DNA of 16,691 nucleotides from DATLCI01 sp046714215 (GTDB lineage: Bacteria; Acidobacteriota; Terriglobia; Terriglobales; Acidobacteriaceae). A program made the position numbers and the translations under genes. Positions 15,588 through 16,691 of this stretch are shown in pieces; the stretch's first letter is position 1; every line of letters begins with the position of its first letter. The DNA lies in assembly GCA_046714215.1 (NCBI GenBank), contig JBKKBM010000052.1, positions 1 through 16,691 on the forward strand. Reading direction: 5' to 3'. A model generated the notes under the pieces. The model searched no databases. It was not told the DNA's origin and was given only the letters and a program-made list of their open reading frames with translations.

Positions 15588-15593
15588 TTTATA
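15588..15593 (-). promoter_or_regulatory. Possible -10 box for nadC
   Basis: The minus strand reads TATAAA here, 34 bases before the nadC GTG, a normal leader distance. No good -35 hexamer lies 16-18 bases upstream, because that position is GC-rich (GGTACCGC). The call rests on the single hexamer. Confidence 0.35.
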
Positions 15594-15615
15594 CACGATG
15601 CGGTACCGGGGCGGT

Positions 15616-15644
15616 CCCGCCCTCCCTCCCCTACCCCCTACCCC
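15616..15644 (-). other. G-quadruplex-forming motif upstream of nadC
   Basis: On the minus strand six runs of three to five guanines follow one another with linkers of one or two bases. The runs lie at 15644-15641, 15638-15634, 15631-15628, 15626-15624, 15622-15620 and 15618-15616. Four runs with short loops are enough for an intramolecular quadruplex, so this is a strong motif. It sits 63-91 bases upstream of the nadC start. The adjoining GGGCGG/CCGCCC (15609-15622) can form a competing hairpin. Confidence 0.75.
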
Positions 15645-15745
15645 GTATAGGTGATTTCCTTTTAGAATCATGAGAATAGCCTCGAAAATCCGGCCACATT
15701 CCTGTTTCTAAAGGACTTAAGTGCAAAATCCTCATTCCAAAGGGC

Positions 15746-15774
15746 TTGCAGTCAGTCTCTAAATATCTTATAGA
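15746..15774 (+). promoter_or_regulatory. Possible sigma-70-type promoter for the DinB-family gene
   Basis: TTGCAG (15746-15751) and TATAGA (15769-15774) are separated by 17 bases in the most AT-rich stretch of the window. Transcription would start near 15781, leaving a leader of about 130 bases before the ATG at 15912. Each hexamer matches the consensus at four positions, so this is a moderate candidate. Confidence 0.4.
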
Positions 15775-15788
15775 TAATATATATAAAC

Positions 15789-15802
15789 AAATGATATCAT
15801 TT
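15789..15802. promoter_or_regulatory. Perfect 14-base palindrome AAATGATATCATTT, possible operator
   Basis: The palindrome lies just downstream of the candidate DinB-gene promoter, where a repressor would block transcription. A second inverted repeat, AATTC-6-GAATT (15810-15825), follows closely, and TATCT-3-AGATA (15764-15776) overlaps the -10 region. Such short palindromes also arise by chance in AT-rich DNA. The remainder of the 15554-15911 gap holds an imperfect 11-base repeat (15708-15718 and 15737-15747) and no credible gene or RNA gene. Confidence 0.35.
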
Positions 15803-15911
15803 TGTGAAAATTCTGTAGTGAATTCGGCGGTGTAAGTGCCGGGCGGGCGAAAATCTTGCAGCGCGAGTGAGGCGGGCGATGTCGAATGCGTAGCACGACA
15901 GCGGAGGGACC

Positions 15912-16442
15912 ATGCGATTTTCATTGCAGGAAGCTATCCCGGTCTTAGAGCGGACCCCGAAGGTGCTGGACACGTGGTTGCGCGGGCTACCGGAGGGATG
16001 GACCTCACAGAACGAAGGCGGCGAGACGTGGAGTCCCTATGTGGTGATGGGACACCTCGTCCACGGAGAGCTGGCGGATTGGATCCCGCGAGCCAAGATC
16101 ATCCTGGAGCATGGAGAAGGCCGGGCATTCGATAAGTTCGACCGCTTGGCGCAGTTCCGGGAAAGCAAAGGTAAGACGCTCGAGCAGTTGTTGGATGAGT
16201 TCGCCCAGTTACGGGGGGAGAACCTGCGGACGCTGCGCGGGATGAAGGTGGATCCGGCGGCGAAGGGGCGGCATCCGGAGTTGGGCGCGGTGACGATGGG
16301 AGAGTTACTGGCCACATGGGTGGTACACGACCTGACCCACATCTACCAGATCAGCCGGGTGATGGCGCATCAATATCGGGATGAAGTCGGCGTTTGGAAG
16401 CAGTATCTGGGCGTGTTGAAGGGCGGGCACGTGAGCGGGTAG
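15912..16442 (+). CDS. DinB-family (four-helix, metal-binding) protein
   Basis: The 176-residue protein fits the DinB/YfiT-like superfamily of small four-helix-bundle proteins, whose members bind a divalent metal through three histidines; many are thiol-dependent transferases or have unknown function. Helix 1 is about residues 5-25. MGHLVHGELADWIPRAK (46-62) holds the first ligand (H51, with H48 nearby), and WVVHDLTHIYQISRVMAHQY (136-155) holds the H139-xxx-H143 pair. The arrangement of LLATW-VVHDLTHI is the hallmark of the C-terminal helix. A strong GGAGGG lies 3 bases before the ATG at 15912, which fixes the start. It stands alone: divergent from nadC, with a long AT-rich leader, and followed by repeats. 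Substrate and thiol cannot be read from the sequence. Confidence 0.85.
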   Translation: MRFSLQEAIPVLERTPKVLDTWLRGLPEGWTSQNEGGETWSPYVVMGHLVHGELADWIPRAKIILEHGEGRAFDKFDRLAQFRESKGKTLEQLLDEFAQLRGENLRTLRGMKVDPAAKGRHPELGAVTMGELLATWVVHDLTHIYQISRVMAHQYRDEVGVWKQYLGVLKGGHVSG

Positions 16443-16449
16443 GGCCTTG

Positions 16450-16483
16450 GTAATCGGGTAATTTGAAATTGAGTAATTTGAAA
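16450..16483. repeat. Short direct repeat of GTAATTTGAAA
   Basis: GTAATTTGAAA occurs at 16458-16468 and 16473-16483 (15-base period), and GTAAT also occurs at 16450-16454. The stretch is AT-rich and lies just after the DinB-family stop. It resembles a short slippage-prone repeat rather than a regulatory site. No terminator for the DinB-family gene is visible. Confidence 0.6.
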
Positions 16484-16498
16484 AGCCGGTGCTTGCGT

Positions 16499-16690
16499 GG
16501 GCCTAAGGCCCTTGGGGTATTTGGTGACGCTAACCCCGCCCTTACGGGCGGGCTATCTAGATGTCGGCGCTCCGCGCCTGCTCTCGCGCAACTCAGGATG
16601 ACAAACAGTCAGTCGTCCCTGCGGGACTATTCTGCGGTTGCGCGTTTTCCCGGCACTTCGTGCCGGGCTACTGGCAGTCGCCCTTCGGGC
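16499..16690. repeat. Cluster of six perfect short hairpins (palindromic extragenic repeats)
   Basis: Perfect inverted repeats with three- or four-base loops lie at 16499-16511 (GGGCC-TAA-GGCCC), 16535-16552 (CCCGCCC-TTAC-GGGCGGG), 16566-16578 (GGCGC-TCC-GCGCC), 16615-16627 (GTCCC-TGC-GGGAC), 16649-16667 (CCCGGCAC-TTC-GTGCCGGG) and 16680-16690 (GCCC-TTC-GGGC). At least three are followed by CTA plus a pyrimidine or T (at 16553, 16627 and 16668), suggesting a common unit. The arms differ in sequence while the shape is kept. No open frame covers this stretch, and the cluster runs to the window edge, so it may continue. It is not a CRISPR array, because spacing and repeat sequence vary. Confidence 0.7.
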
Positions 16691-16691
16691 T

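Noticed and set aside
15631..15924. 97-codon minus-strand frame in the nadC/DinB gap
   Set aside because: It crosses the G-run region, the AT-rich island and the DinB start; composition is mixed and there is no ribosome site or family resemblance.
16499..16690. CRISPR array or integron-like attC array
   Set aside because: The hairpin units differ in sequence and spacing, there are no repeated spacers, and no cas or integrase gene is present.

Overview
The window is a dense, GC-rich stretch of chromosome from a Gram-negative bacterium. Complete genes for the Kdo/heptose inner core of lipopolysaccharide show an outer membrane. Protein flavour and gene order (separate heptose kinase and adenylyltransferase; birA-coaX-unknown-rlmD-comEC) suggest Acidobacteriota, class Terriglobia. 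That placement is inference from memory of such genomes; there is no rRNA marker here. I see no phage, insertion sequence, CRISPR array, tRNA or rRNA. Five of the sixteen genes appear to start with GTG or TTG.

Left edge to 7321. A secreted protein of unknown function runs off the left edge on the minus strand. Divergent from it is a tight plus-strand operon: waaA (Kdo transferase), lpxK (lipid A 4'-kinase), rfaE1/hldA (heptose-7-P kinase), rfaE2/hldC (heptose-1-P adenylyltransferase), a GT9 heptosyltransferase (probably waaC) and an isoprenylcysteine-methyltransferase-like membrane protein. Two secreted or small proteins follow (DUF3108, DUF2007-like). Four junctions overlap or abut, so these genes are very probably co-transcribed. 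The first five phosphorylate the lipid A precursor, add Kdo, activate heptose and add heptose.

7328 to 13783, minus strand. Read in transcription order: birA (biotin ligase), coaX (type III pantothenate kinase), an unknown coiled-coil protein, rlmD/rumA (RNA uracil-5-methyltransferase) and comEC (DNA uptake channel). Gaps are only 6 to 22 bases, so this is probably one operon. It is convergent with the LPS operon, with 6 bases between stop codons.

13784 to 15553, minus strand. nadC (NAD biosynthesis) lies upstream of a secreted YceI-family protein, which ends at a clear Rho-independent terminator.

15554 to the right edge. A long divergent gap holds a G-quadruplex motif on the nadC side and an AT-rich, palindrome-containing island on the side of a DinB-family gene. 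After that gene come a short direct repeat and a run of six perfect short hairpins reaching the window edge.

Most of the window is ordinary core-genome content. I did not find a convincing new multi-gene system. The most unusual items are the intragenic 14-bp hairpin in the DUF3108 gene, the terminal hairpin cluster, the G-quadruplex motif upstream of nadC, and the unknown proteins embedded in the two operons.
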